Shown in pieces: positions 11,760-22,438 of a stretch of 64,000 bases of DNA; position 1 is the first letter of the stretch; each line of letters opens with the position of its first letter. The notes beneath the pieces are model-generated. The model made no database searches. It was not told the DNA's origin and saw only the letters and a list, made by a program, of their open reading frames with translations. The position numbers and the translations under genes were made by a program. Origin of the DNA: Beta vulgaris subsp. vulgaris (taxonomy: Eukaryota > Streptophyta > Magnoliopsida > Caryophyllales > Amaranthaceae); NCBI RefSeq assembly GCF_026745355.1, contig NC_079202.1, positions 26,831,072 through 26,895,071 on the forward strand, written 5' to 3'.

Positions 11760-12819
11760 TTCAGCTTTGTTGCGACTCATCACATACAGTTTACCTGGAG
11801 CCTTTTTGTGGTTGTGGTTCTCACTAGTAGGCTAATTGAAATTCTCTTGGTTGTTCTGCGACCCTACAAGCTTAGAACCTTGGTTTCCCGACTGGTTGAA
11901 CCCTGATATGACCTAGTTACCACTCCCATTCCCATTCTGCTCTTCCTTTTGCTTGACAAAGCACTCATACTCCCTGTAGCCCTTCTTATGGCAGTAGTTA
12001 CAAGTTACTGGGTTTCCTTTACAGTCTCTACCAAGGTGGTTATTACTGCACTTCTCACAGTGGTACACTCTCTCAAATTGACCCTTTATTGCCTTGATTA
12101 TTTATCCCTTGAAAATTCCCATTCCCCTTTATGTTCCTTTTGAAGTTCCCTTGATTTCCCCTAGCATTGAAATCCTTCCTCTTCTCACCTACGATAACGT
12201 TCTTTTTGTCCCGACTAAAGTCCGTAAATGTGGGCGGCTCTTCCATACACAATATCTAATGATGTAAAATTTTCACCCCCTAACCCCAGCTGTATCTCCT
12301 CACTCAGACCTTGCTCAAACTTTTGGGCCTTTAATTCCTTTGTAGCTACTACCTCATGTGTAAACTTCGATAGTGCTATGAACTTGCTATAGTACTCGAA
12401 GATGGTAATACTATCCATCCTAAGGTTGACAAACTCTTGGGCCTTTTATTTCCTCATAAATGCAGGGTAAAACTTTCCCTTTAAGGCAGTAACAAAAAAA
12501 TCCCAAGTAAAGCCTTCCACAACACTCATTCTAGCTCCATTTTCTCTCCACCATAAGTCAGCCTCATCCTTAAGGTACAACACAGCCTGGCCTACTCTCA
12601 TGCCCTCAGGACAGTTCACAGCCCCAAAGATCTTCTCGAACTCTCTAATCCAGTTCTCTAAAAGGTAGGATCAGCTTGTCCCTTAAAGAATGGTGGCTTA
12701 ACCTTAGCTAATCTCTCAAACATGTCCCCAGAAGAATCGGGATGCTCAGCTCTTTCCTAAGTCAGTTTCTCCGCCAAGAGGCGAATAGCAGCAGCTAAGT
12801 TGTTATTGTTGTTAGCCAT
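11760..12819 (-). pseudogene. gag remnant with CCHC zinc knuckles
   Basis: Starts with an ATG at 12819 (MANNNNLAAAIRLLAEKL) and is broken by several stops, including CAA/CAG to TAA/TAG changes. Recognisable pieces are the capsid-type segment LKDEADLWWRENGAR and ITIFEYYSKFIALSKF (12418-12215). Near 12060-11970 lie the nucleocapsid-like motifs CEKCSNNHLGRDC and CNYCHKKGYREYEC. The second knuckle has Tyr where the His of CX2CX4HX4C is expected. The gag ATG is preceded by TGTAATAG|A, an acceptor-like sequence. Confidence 0.8.
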
Positions 12820-13287
12820 TCTATTACACAACCAGAAATTAATGTAACTCAACTTTAGGTTTCAGTATGTAACTTACATGCCATTCTCTAGGAAGACAAC
12901 TTTGATTTAATCAAACAAGATCGCATCAACAAATAATTTCTCAAGCAATCACAAACACACCATAGAATATTCCTTAGCAACCACATAATCCTTCATGAGA
13001 AAATATTCACATCAAAACAACACACGTGGAGAACAACAAATAGAAATTCAATCACACAATAAAAATAAAATAAAAATATTCCCAATCACGTGCCGAAAAT
13101 AGATTCTTGCTCACTCGAATAAATAAATATTTAACTTTATTTCTAAAAAGGATGTTTATAACAATTGTCTTGACAATAATATTATATTTTCCTAAAACAA
13201 AATAAAAGAACAATAAAATAAATTTAAACATTGTTGCCCAACTATCCAACATTATTTTTAAACATAAATACATAATTAAATAATAAT

Positions 13288-13692
13288 CTAAGGTGAAACA
13301 TTATCAGTCTTATCCTTAGATTCCGTGTAGAACTTTGGCATGAAGATCTCATCTTCAAACTCATCTATGTCCTTAGTGTTATAGTAGACATATCTTTTAG
13401 GTCTCTTGGATCTTCGTTTAGCTTGAGGCTCATCCTCCTCTGACTCTGAATCACTCTCGTGTCTGAAAACAACATGGTAGATGTCACTTCTGATCTGTCC
13501 TCTAGCACGGTCAAACTCTTGAAGAACCTTGTCATCACTATCCATTCCTGCTCTTAACACACTACGCATAATGAACTCTAGTTCGGTGTAGCTATTCTTG
13601 TCAGGCTCATAATCTCCATCACCTTGATCATCACTTAGTACGTCAATAGGGTTGTGATAACTTCCTACTCTAGTATCCTGTCTATCAGACAT
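13288..13692 (-). CDS. Accessory ORF upstream of gag (acidic protein)
   Basis: An uninterrupted frame of 134 codons from MSDRQDTRVG, or 143 codons from an upstream ATG at 13719. It encodes a hydrophilic protein with an acidic Ser/Glu/Asp cluster (ESDSESEEDEPQAK), a basic patch (RRSKRPKRY) and the motif DEFEDEIF. It lies between the expected primer-site side of the element and gag, as in elements 1 and 2. The KRP-x-Y then FEDE order is shared with their accessory ORFs, which suggests homology, although overall similarity is low. The ATG is preceded by TTTATTCGTTGTAG, an acceptor-like site. Function unknown. It is the only accessory frame here without internal stops. Confidence 0.6.
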   Translation of the reverse strand: MSDRQDTRVGSYHNPIDVLSDDQGDGDYEPDKNSYTELEFIMRSVLRAGMDSDDKVLQEFDRARGQIRSDIYHVVFRHESDSESEEDEPQAKRRSKRPKRYVYYNTKDIDEFEDEIFMPKFYTESKDKTDNVSP

Positions 13693-13730
13693 GGCTAGGG
13701 ATCTACAACGAATAAACATAATTCAATAAA

Positions 13731-16011
13731 TATTTGGTACTCTCACTTAACGTAATTCCCCGCAATAAACAATAAGTAAGCACAACCAACAATATAGGCA
13801 TAAGAATATAAACAGTTAGCAGGGAAGAAAAATATAATCATGCTGAACTAACTATTTAATGCAGGCATATAATAGTTCTATCTTATATGCCCTTCCTATA
13901 TTACCCATCTCTCACAAAACAATAAGGTAGATAAAATAAATTTGAAGTATTAGAATATTAAGAAATAATATTTTATAATCTTCAAATAGGTAAATAAAAA
14001 AAACGTCGAAAATAATAATAATAATAAAAAAAATTTCGAAACCACCATTTTCGAGAAAAAACTTTTTTCATGCCTAAATTTTTGGTATTCCTTTTGGTAT
14101 GAAGGTATAAGCTAATTTTTCTTAATTCTTCCTCTTGTTTGATTATCGATTCAAGTTTGATGCAGTTGGATTTTATACGCTGATTTCAGAAATAAATTTA
14201 CTCATCAATCTTGTTATTGATTAGCAAATTTAGTTATGAAAAGAGTTGTTAAACTCAAAGATTGAATCTTACATCTTTATTTAATGTATTGAAGCTTCTT
14301 ATATGAATCAATCCTCTTAAGTAAGTTTAGAAAAATTTATTTTTATAAATTATGTTGTTTGATGATATCCTCTATGACTCAAAATGGGGTTAATTAGAGT
14401 TAAAGATTGATGTGAATTGGAGTCATAGAAGGTTTGCATATAAGGGTTTTGTGGTTAGTTCATCAAGAGCTTAAAAAGTATCAAGCAAGTCAATGTGTTT
14501 ATCTGAATTGTTGTGAGGATGGATATTAATTGTTGATATCGTTGGAGAATGGTTATGGAGATAATTTATGAAATTCGAGCTATAGTTTATTATCCATAAT
14601 ATCAAAATATTGGGAATTGTTTCAACGTACACATATGTCCTTCCACCTTTGAACTGGAAATTGGTATTTTGTATAATTCTATGGATTCTTTGTTGAGTTT
14701 TATATGCTTTTATATATTATGAATGTAGGTTACCTGAAATTGTAATTTGTGTATATATATGATTTATTAAATTCCTTATTATGAGTTTAAGACATAAATA
14801 AACGCTAAAATTATGAAAACTTTACGAACTTGACTTTTGATTATGAGTTGTGAAAGATGTATGGAATCAATTTATATCTGGAATTACCATTAAGTTGAAA
14901 CGCCGAGTGGCACTAGAACTTATAAATATATGTTCTTGGAATTGTTATATGAACTCGTTTTGGAACTAAATTTATAGGACTTTAGTATGTTACGTAAAAT
15001 GATGTTTTGAGTAATTACAGCTATGATTACTTGAGCTTAAATCTTAAATATGTAAGTTGTTTTACAATGAGATTTCTGATTTATTAACCTAGCTAGTATC
15101 ATTCGATACGTTTACAAACTTGATTTTGATCTAAACTATTATAGTATTTGAAAGTTTTGGAGCAAATCGAGGAATATTATTCATATGGTGTTTTACTTAT
15201 GATTTGGGTATGCAACGACAATGAAAGGATATGCGACATGAGTAGTGTTAAGAATTAGAAAGTTTGAGTTTATTGAGACATTATATGGATTTGTGAAACT
15301 ATGAAATTATGTACTCTAATTACGTGAATGATGGGAAAAGATGTTGCAATAGTAGCGATGAACACATTGTGAACTGTGTATGATATGGAATGATGGGACA
15401 ATGTGCTAGAAACAAGTCTTGCAAGTAGTACAACATTCGTTGGAGAGACATCCCCATGAGTTTAGAGGTGGTGACATAATCCACTCTCTATTCGTATTCT
15501 CTTCCCCGGATATGTTATAGGCTTGTGGAAGGGGAGAAATTACAAAGTATTATATGATATCTGAAAGTTCACTTGGAAAATTCCTACTAGTTACTTTTAC
15601 AAAAGCTTCTTTCTTCTATGAAAACTTTATGGTTTATGCTATGGGGTTTTTCCAAGATAATTGTATTTAAAAATGAATTTCATACTAAGAGATATGCTCC
15701 TAGTGATGTTTTCTAAATTGTTGTATTTGAATTTTGATTTCGTGAAATTATATTGAAGAAGTATATGTTGGAATACCAACAAAATATATTTTCCGTGAAT
15801 GGGTAGCAAGGGAGTTAAAAATATGGCTGGAGAACATGTTTTAAGTTTATATTTCATTTGTGGAAGTTCTAAGCGTTTGATATTGGGTTTTCTTATACTT
15901 TTTGGAAACCCTATTGATTATGGAAATTTTGAGTGATACAAGATTTATCTTTATCTGAAATCATGTCTTATGGATATATTGAATTAAATTATCATCTAAA
16001 AGATTAATAAG
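13731..16011. other. AT-rich non-coding stretch
   Basis: No coding frame of note on either strand. The expected 5' LTR and primer site of the minus-strand chromovirus are not found here. A simple AAT/A run lies at 14005-14040. The style (long AT-rich, GT-containing, no ORF) resembles degraded LTR or leader sequence, but I cannot assign it. Confidence 0.4.
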
Positions 16012-16968
16012 TGTAGACACATAATCGTGTGTCCCCATTTAAGAATCTGATGATGAAATATACCGTGGTCTTAATTTGTCCGAGGCTAGAGCAGTCTGAA
16101 AAGCCATTCAAAACTATTTCGAAAAGTGTTAAAGTCTTATTTTAAAGGCCAATTAATTATTCATGATAATTAATTGTATTTTGAGCCCAATCCTTTGAAA
16201 ATCCCAACTAATTGTTTAATAATAATTAATTATTTTATTTTAATAAATAAATATTTTCAAAAGATATTTTTTATACTTAAAATCAGATTTTATCACGTAA
16301 AATCAAATTTTCGGAATTAAAGGATAAAGAAAATATTTTGAAACGCGTTTTAGAAAGCTAGCGATGACACGTCAAGAGCCAGGCTAGTGTGCGTGGCGCG
16401 GGGTTGTGCGCCAGACGTAAATTTCCTAACACGTGGCACAGTGCCACACACTGTGTCATGCACCTAGCGCACAACTCTACGTGAAGCGCAAATTTCTTTT
16501 GTATCTTTTTCGAAGCGAGTACCACATGTACGTTTTCTACTGGGCATGCCGCGTCATGCGTGTGATACGTCAGCTTATGCCAGACGCAGCTGGCGTGTGA
16601 GGCGCCGTGTCCGTTTCGCTTTAAATAGGCCTGATTTTCGTACAAATTGAAGGACAGATTTTTCACATTAACACAATTCAAACTCGATGAATACTTTACG
16701 AGCCTCTCTACAAACTATAAAACTTCCCTACAACACTTATACCTTTCAAACACAAATACATTCAAATCTACATACTTTTACACATTCATATTTTGACACT
16801 TCACGATTGCTCGTCCCGAAGATTGTTAATCTCGCAAACCCAAGCAACGGTATAATCCTGAGGGTCCTTAAATAAATTCTCTATTTTTATATTGAAGGTA
16901 CAAACCATTTATTTCATGATGTAGATATTTGATATAAAATCGCTCTACTACATATTCTAAACCACTTT
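16012..16968 (+). repeat. LTR-like fragment with a promoter
   Basis: Begins TGTAGACACATAATCG, includes a GC-rich stretch with CACGTGG-type boxes (16365-16600) and a TATA-like TTTAAATAG at 16620-16628, then a leader-like region. This looks like the U3-R-U5 of an LTR, but no partner LTR, target duplication or primer site was found. Confidence 0.3.
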
Positions 16969-16977
16969 TATTTCTTT

Positions 16978-18117
16978 CGGTTTTTTCACCATATACCCCT
17001 GACAAATTTTTTTTTGCACCATATACCCTTTCGACTTTTGAAATTCACCATATACCCTTCACTTTTCAAAAATACATCAACCTACCCTTAATGACTAACG
17101 GCGTTAAACTATGTTAGTCATTGACCCCTAAACCCCATTGAATCCTAATTAACTACCCTAAACCTAACCTTAACACTAACACTAACCCTAAACTTGACTA
17201 ACCCAAAAACCTAACCCTAAAAGCCCACCAGGCCAACCCACCACCCCCACAACCTACCACCCCCAGCCCACAGCCCACCACCACCCCTAACCACCCAAAC
17301 CCTAACCAGCACCACCACTTGATCCACCACAACCTGACCCACCACCCCCCCGGATTTTCGCACATGCGACCCCCACCCGTGATCGGAATTTCGCACCTCA
17401 CCCCACCGGGTTTTCGCACCCCACCCCACCCCACCGGGTTTTCGCACATGTGACCCCCACCCCTGACCGGAATTTCGCACCCCACCCCACCGGATTTTCA
17501 CACCTCCCCCCTTCCGCCATCCCCCACCACGCAACCCCCCTCCCCTCTTTCCGCCATCCCCGACCATGCAGCACCCCTTCCCCTTTTCTCGCAGCTCCCC
17601 CTCCCCTTCTCCCCTATTTCAGCCTGATTTCAGCGAGTTTAACTTGCGGCTGCCGGATTTTGCGGTGCTGTGCAACTTTAACTTGCGACTGCGCGAGTTT
17701 GTCGTGGTGCCACCCGACGAGGCAGGCGGTTTGCGCGAGTTTGTGCTGCGGGTGCGGTGCTGCGGGCGGCGGAAGAGGAGGGGGTGCGGCGCTGTAGGTG
17801 GCGGAAGGGTGGATGGAGGTTTTGGGGGTGGTGGGGTAGTGGGGAGGGGGGCTGCAGTAGTGGGGGTGGGGTGGGGTGGGGTTGGGGTAGGGGTGGAGGT
17901 TAGGGTTAGGGTTAAGGTTAGGATATTAGGGTTTGATTTAGGTTAATTAATTAGGTTAAAGGGTAATTAGGGGTTAATGACTAACGAAGTTTAACGCCGT
18001 TAGTCATTAAGGGTAACTTGATGTATTTTTCGAGAAGTGAGGGGTATATGATGAATTTAAAAAGTTGAAAGGGTATACGGTGCAAAAAAATGTAAGGGGT
18101 ATATGGTGAAAAAACCG
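16978..18117. mobile_element. Foldback Mutator-like non-autonomous element
   Basis: Terminal inverted repeats of about 150 bp begin CGGTTTTTTCACCATATACCC on both ends, and the element is flanked by a perfect 9-bp duplication TATTTCTTT (16969-16977, 18118-18126). TSDs of 8-11 bp are the Mutator hallmark. The interior is GC-rich and strand-asymmetric: the left half is C-rich (17217-17520) and the right half G-rich (17790-17930). It includes telomere-like GGGTTAGGGTTAGGG near 17900. Each arm also carries a small hairpin ATGACTAAC...GTTAGTCAT. No transposase is present, and the open frames inside look compositional. Confidence 0.85.
17341..17505. repeat. GC-rich tandem repeats inside the foldback element
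   Basis: Repeated modules CCACCGG-G/A-TTTTCGCAC and GACCCCCACCC-TGA-CGGAATTTCGCAC recur about every 60-80 bp. They create apparent open frames on both strands that I do not regard as genes. Confidence 0.65.
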
Positions 18118-18126
18118 TATTTCTTT

Positions 18127-18523
18127 TTATTTATTTTCATACATTACTATATGCTTGCCAGATTATTCTATACATATTATATGGTTGTCCTGCATTATTG
18201 CCTTTATCACCCACATGTTATATTTGTTAATCAAGACCTAAAGAATTGTTCTAATATTAATCAAATTAATTTCGACAACCTGCTTGGTTCCCTGTACTAT
18301 TGATTGCATAATAACATGTCACTAAAAAAAAATTTTATGTGTTTCCTAAAACAACCTAAACTAAATTATTTTTTAGGATGTTTAAAACATTATTTGGTTA
18401 TTCTATTGCATAAAAATTGACATGTCAATATTTAGTAGAGGCAGCAATTGGAAACATGTGGATTCATAATTTGACTAATTGTGATTTGTTGGTTGGATAT
18501 TGCCTTTATGAGAATATATAGTA
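18127..18523. other. Intergenic AT-rich stretch
   Basis: Nothing recognisable. It lies between the foldback element and the Stowaway MITE. One 66-codon open frame has no recognisable motif. Confidence 0.5.
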
Positions 18524-18835
18524 CTCCCTCTGGCTCCTAAAGATCCTTCCTGTTTTCGCTTAAGTGCATTTTCAAAAGATCCTCCCTCTTTTACTTTATT
18601 CCTTTATTGACAATTTTTTCCCTTTTTACCCTCTCATGTCCCTATCATATGGTCCACCATTACACTATTAATTCATTTTTACCCCCTTTCTCTCTCCTAC
18701 TTTAACCCCTTTTATTTGTTTATCTTCCTTAACCCCTTTCTCTCTCCTACTTTACCCACCCCAGACCCCCATATAAATTGATCCTCATTGGTATCTGTAG
18801 TAACATTAATGAGGATCTTTCGGAATCGGAGGAAG
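18524..18835. mobile_element. Stowaway-like MITE (312 bp)
   Basis: Left end CTCCCTCTGGCTCCTAAAGATCC and right end GGATCTTTCGGAATCGGAGGAAG are inverted repeats, flanked by TA (18522-18523 and 18836-18837). Size, TA target and CTCCCTC terminus fit Stowaway (Tc1/mariner-derived) elements. Confidence 0.85.
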
Positions 18836-18837
18836 TA

Positions 18838-19443
18838 TCTCTTAAATTTAAGTTAGGAGTGTCAATCTTTGAGTAAATCTCTAGATTTGTGATAAAATAC
18901 TTGCCTTAATCAAAGCTTAGCTCACGAAAATTATTACATACTACAACCAAAATTTGGTGATTACCTTTATAAGTGTAATAAAATCGGTTATTAATAAGTA
19001 GATCAATTTTTAAATCGATAAATAAATAAATGTAATTATTTAGTTCACAAAATAAAGTTTTAAAATCCTAAAATACATAAAATATTAATTCTTGGCTGCA
19101 TTAACATTGAGAATATTCGCACCGGGACCTACATATAAATAAATTATGGTTAACATTAAGAATGTATTTACATTATTATGACATAAAAGAATTAATATTT
19201 ACATATAGTATAAATGCGTACTGAAAATATTAGCACATTCTTCAGTCCAATGTACATATGTAATATCTTGAACCTTATGTCCCAGTAAATCTGAATTGCC
19301 AGCATCATGACTTAAAACGAAAATATAAGACTTGTTCACCTGGGACATTAAAGTCAAACAAACAAATTTCCTGTCTTCATTCTAATTTTAATATAAGAGA
19401 AAATATATTAGTTAAGGAATTAAATATAAGAATTTTTATGAAA
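18838..19443. other. AT-rich flank of element 1
   Basis: Target region into which element 1 inserted. No coding frame is supported. The bases 19444-19448 (CGTAA) are the left target duplication of element 1. Confidence 0.5.
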
Positions 19444-19646
19444 CGTAATGTAATACTCCGTATTTTTTAATACTAATTTCGTACTAATTAAGAAAATATA
19501 AAAGAATTAATAAAAAGGTATTTTAATTTATTTACAAATTAATAGGAATAAATTATTGTTAGTATGAATTTGTTAGGAATTTTCGGAGTTTTAAAGGAAT
19601 AACCAAATCGTCACTTGACCTAGGGTTACTACCTTTTGGAAAGGAG

Positions 19647-19655
19647 TATAAAAAG
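19647..19655 (+). promoter_or_regulatory. TATA box of element 1
   Basis: TATAAAAAG within GAGTATAAAAAGAAAAG, just upstream of a CT-rich leader. The same site occurs in the 3' LTR near 34420. Transcription would start near 19680. Confidence 0.65.
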
Positions 19656-20541
19656 AAAAGGAGAGGGAATTTCAGAAAACCCTAAACCTTTCTCCTCCCT
19701 CTCCTCAGCCGTCATTTGCCCCTCTTGCTCTCTCAGAATTTTCTCTCTCTCTCTCTCTCTCTCGGATCTCTCTCTCTCTCCCTCTCAGATTTTCTCTTCT
19801 CTCTCTCGGGTTTCTCTCACTGCTTTTCTTCGTTGGCTTCGTGCGAAAAATTCCGACGAAGGCTGCGCGTGGTTTGGCTCGAAGGTTTTGTGCGGTTCGA
19901 GAGTTTGGTGCGAGCGACGAGGTGGTTCGAGCGGTGCGCAGGCGTCGAGGTTGAAAGGTTGCGCGATTTCGTCGAAGGGTCGAGTTGTGCGCGAGTTGTC
20001 GAGAGTTCTGTCCGGGAGTTTTGGTGCGAAGAGTGCTGTGGTTCGTGTGAGGCTCGCGAGTGTCGCGCAGTGTGGGCGACGTACGAGCAGCGACGAGGGT
20101 GTTGGTGAAGGGCTCGTGTGGTGCGAATTCTGTCAAGCACGAGGGTGCGAGTTCCGCCGGAATTCTTGTGCGAAAAGTGGGTCGAGTGCTGCGACAAGAG
20201 TCGTGGTGTTGAGGGTTTCGTGCGCGTGTGTGGTGTGGTCTTCGGTCGCCGGAATTCTTTCGCCGGCGATTTCTAGCGGTATAATTTTGTACTTAACTTA
20301 GTATGTCAGTTTATTAATTATTCTTATATTTACTGTTTCGTAGTTAAGTAAGGTTTGTAATTTATAATTAATAATTAGAGTGTTTAGTAATTTATTATAT
20401 TGTTAACTAATTAATTATTGTTCTGTTTTAAGTATAAATTCTGGTTAGGTTTGTAATTGGAATAAGTTGGAAGTAGGAAAATTGTGTCTTATTATTAGTT
20501 ACAGTTATTATTGTTTCATGAGTAATCTGTTCATGAAATCT

Positions 20542-20690
20542 GACTTTGGACATGGAACTTACCTTTGGACATGGAACTTACCTTTTGGACATGGGACTTA
20601 CTTTGGACATATGACTTACTTTGGACATATGACTTACCTTGGACATATGACTTGACTTTTGGACATAAGACAGGCTGGACTTATGACATT
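20542..20690 (+). repeat. Short tandem array in the 5' LTR
   Basis: About seven imperfect copies of a 20-bp unit of the form TTTGGACATRKRACTTAC. The same array occurs in the 3' LTR at 35311-35457. Confidence 0.85.
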
Positions 20691-20963
20691 TTGGATTGGT
20701 AAATTAGTGGACTAATGTTACTAAATAACTTAGTTATTCACTAATTCTGACTTCTAAAAGACGTTAAATTCACTAGATTAGAATTATAACGAAAGTTCTA
20801 GAATAAGGTTTTAACTATTGCGTAATTCGAATCGATAGATCGTTATGGTCTTAGTACGTAGTAGTTGTTAGTGTTATCAAGGACGTAACACTAAAGCTTT
20901 GTTTTAACGATTTAGGTCCCAATTTCATAAGCGGCTCGTTCTATTAAGTCAGCGAAAATTCTC

Positions 20964-20982
20964 CGCTACAAGGTACGTACGC
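20964..20982 (+). promoter_or_regulatory. Candidate 5' splice site inside the LTR
   Basis: CTACAAG|GTACGTACG is a near-consensus plant donor, with the intron starting at 20973. It is conserved at 35744 (3' LTR), 43192 and 56277 (element 2 LTRs). A matching AAG|GTATGT lies on the minus strand at 50958 of the solo LTR. Paired with the acceptor at 22438, it would remove 1466 nt including the primer site. Confidence 0.5.
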
Positions 20983-21372
20983 GTACCAGTTTACTTTCAA
21001 AGCTTAGTATCATGTTTAGGTTGCAGTTCATGTTATTGGAACCTAGTACCATGATAGGGAACATTTGATTGTGATTGTTTGGTTAGACGTTTATAACGTG
21101 AAATCAATATGATGCATTGAAATATGTTGCATTGAAATGCGAAGTTCTATCGTAGTGTAACATCAGCATTATTAATCTGATCTATAGAGTAACAAGGTGT
21201 TACTAGGGATAAGATTGAGTTTGGTAATTAAGAGAGTATGTAAATGACTCCTTAAAGTTATAAAAGAATGATTGATAATAAGAGAAGATTATGGCGATAC
21301 TTGTAGTTGGATTCCCTACAAGTATAGAACAATGGGGGGAGTGTGGGACTTGTCCTACACTCCTACGCAGGC

Positions 21373-21390
21373 CTACTGTGACGACAGTAG
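21373..21390 (+). other. Conserved LTR hairpin
   Basis: CTACTGTGACGACAGTAG is a perfect 7-bp stem with a 4-base loop. It recurs at 36145-36162 and 43644-43661, and with changes at 56730-56747, within the best conserved block between the LTRs of elements 1 and 2. Confidence 0.6.
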
Positions 21391-22057
21391 TGTCCTTATA
21401 TTTTGATAACTCAAGTAGGCGGAAGGTTCCGTTCGATCTTGGGGTATGCATACTAAGTTGATGGGTGTGAGACGGAACAAAACCGTATTTGCATTTCATC
21501 TAATAGACCAAGTGTCTATTAAGGATTCAGTAGCCCGTATGATTCTAGTAAGATGACGGTGCCCGTTCGATGCCAAATAATGAAAGATTAAAGGATGTGA
21601 GATAACGTGGTTCATATAACAGTTGTAATGTATGCTTCATTTATATTCATATGTTTCAATGGTTCATTACGTACTCAGCATAGCTGACTCTGTGTGTTGT
21701 TAGTTTGTTTTTGTCCTGTGATGAACTATTGACATTCAATGGGGAGCAGACTAGTGAGCTGGTGCTGCTGCATGACATCAAGCATTGGGGGCTAGACTGT
21801 AGTTTGAAGTTAACTTTGGTTTGATCATTAAGAATTTTATAGAACATTGTTACATGGTTTGAGTTTGAATAAAGAGGGGTCATCTATGATTCCCGAGTTG
21901 TAATTACATTTTCTATTCCGCTGCAATTTGGTTTTGAGACAATGAATTTGAGTTACCGTATTTCTAATTATGCCTTGCGTTCCATCGCGGCGGTAACACT
22001 CCCAAAGTCGTGCGACGTAGCATTAGACGTGTATGGATTTTGGGGGTGTTACAAAAC

Positions 22058-22071
22058 TGGATTCAGAGCCA
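22058..22071 (+). other. Primer-binding site of element 1 (tRNA-iMet-like)
   Basis: TGGATTCAGAGCC lies 4 bases after the LTR end and resembles TGGTATCAGAGCC, the complement of plant initiator tRNA-Met, with two mismatches. Confidence 0.8.
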
Positions 22072-22419
22072 GAAGCTCCTATTTTCAAAGACGTTTTCGA
22101 AACGATTTCAAAACGGGTAGTATGGGCTAGGACATATAGATCATGTCATGTGCATTAAGTCATAGGCATGTTATCATTGCACTTTGTTTGTATCTCGAAC
22201 TTGTATGTGCTCTCTGTGTAATTGAAATGGTGAAAGATTCTTGAAATCTTCAAATGTGACTAGATTAAGAGAGTGTACAAAGATAGGCCTAATTAATTAG
22301 ACTCAAAACTTATTTAAGTATAAAAACTATTTTATTGATCGAAATGAGCTTGATTTCACTTGTGGATTTCAAATTTAAAATGAGCATTTACCTCTTTACA
22401 AAAACTTAGACTATTCTAT

Positions 22420-22438
22420 TTTGTTTTTACTTTCGCAG
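22420..22438 (+). promoter_or_regulatory. Candidate 3' splice site abutting the accessory ATG
   Basis: TTTGTTTTTACTTTCGCAG| is a pyrimidine-rich acceptor whose AG ends one base before the ATG at 22439. In element 2 the equivalent position reads TTAATTTCTCGG|ATGG, with the AG lost. Confidence 0.45.

Larger units (their letters stand above)
8515..13730 (-). mobile_element. Decayed Ty3/gypsy chromovirus, minus strand, lacking a 5' LTR
   Basis: On the minus strand the order is accessory ORF (13692-13288), gag (12819-11760), protease, RT, RNase H and integrase core (11755-9180), polypurine tract (8915-8896) and the start of the 3' LTR (8895 leftward). The 3' LTR is interrupted by the element at 11-8514. 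Its outer end matches the solo LTR at 49617-52176, so the two belong to one family. No 5' LTR or primer site is found right of 13730, so the 5' end is deleted or replaced. The integrase C-terminus and any chromodomain are also deleted. Sequence in the 3' untranslated part (GATAGAATTTCGCGCTTT) is shared with element 1. Confidence 0.85.
19449..22053 (+). repeat. 5' LTR of element 1
   Basis: Starts TGTAATACTCCGTA and ends GGGGGTGTTACA. It contains a TATA box, a CT microsatellite (19741-19810) and a GC-rich leader with long open but unconvincing frames on both strands (19636-20301). It also has a 20-bp-type tandem array, a donor-like splice site and a conserved hairpin, listed separately. Confidence 0.95.

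Noticed and set aside
14050..16011. 5' LTR of the minus-strand chromovirus
   Set aside because: The expected plus-strand start TGTAACACCACG, known from the solo LTR of this family, and a complementary primer site are absent.
17450..17946. Open frames of 115-126 codons inside the foldback element
   Set aside because: Gly, Arg and Pro runs come from the GC-rich repeats. Overlapping frames are open on both strands, and no domain is visible.
19636..20301. Long open frames on both strands in the GC-rich LTR leader (and 34408-35069, 42331-42682, 55205-55763)
   Set aside because: They lie in LTRs, occur on both strands at once, and encode Arg/Cys/Val-rich sequence explained by composition. They are not conserved as protein between the two element families.
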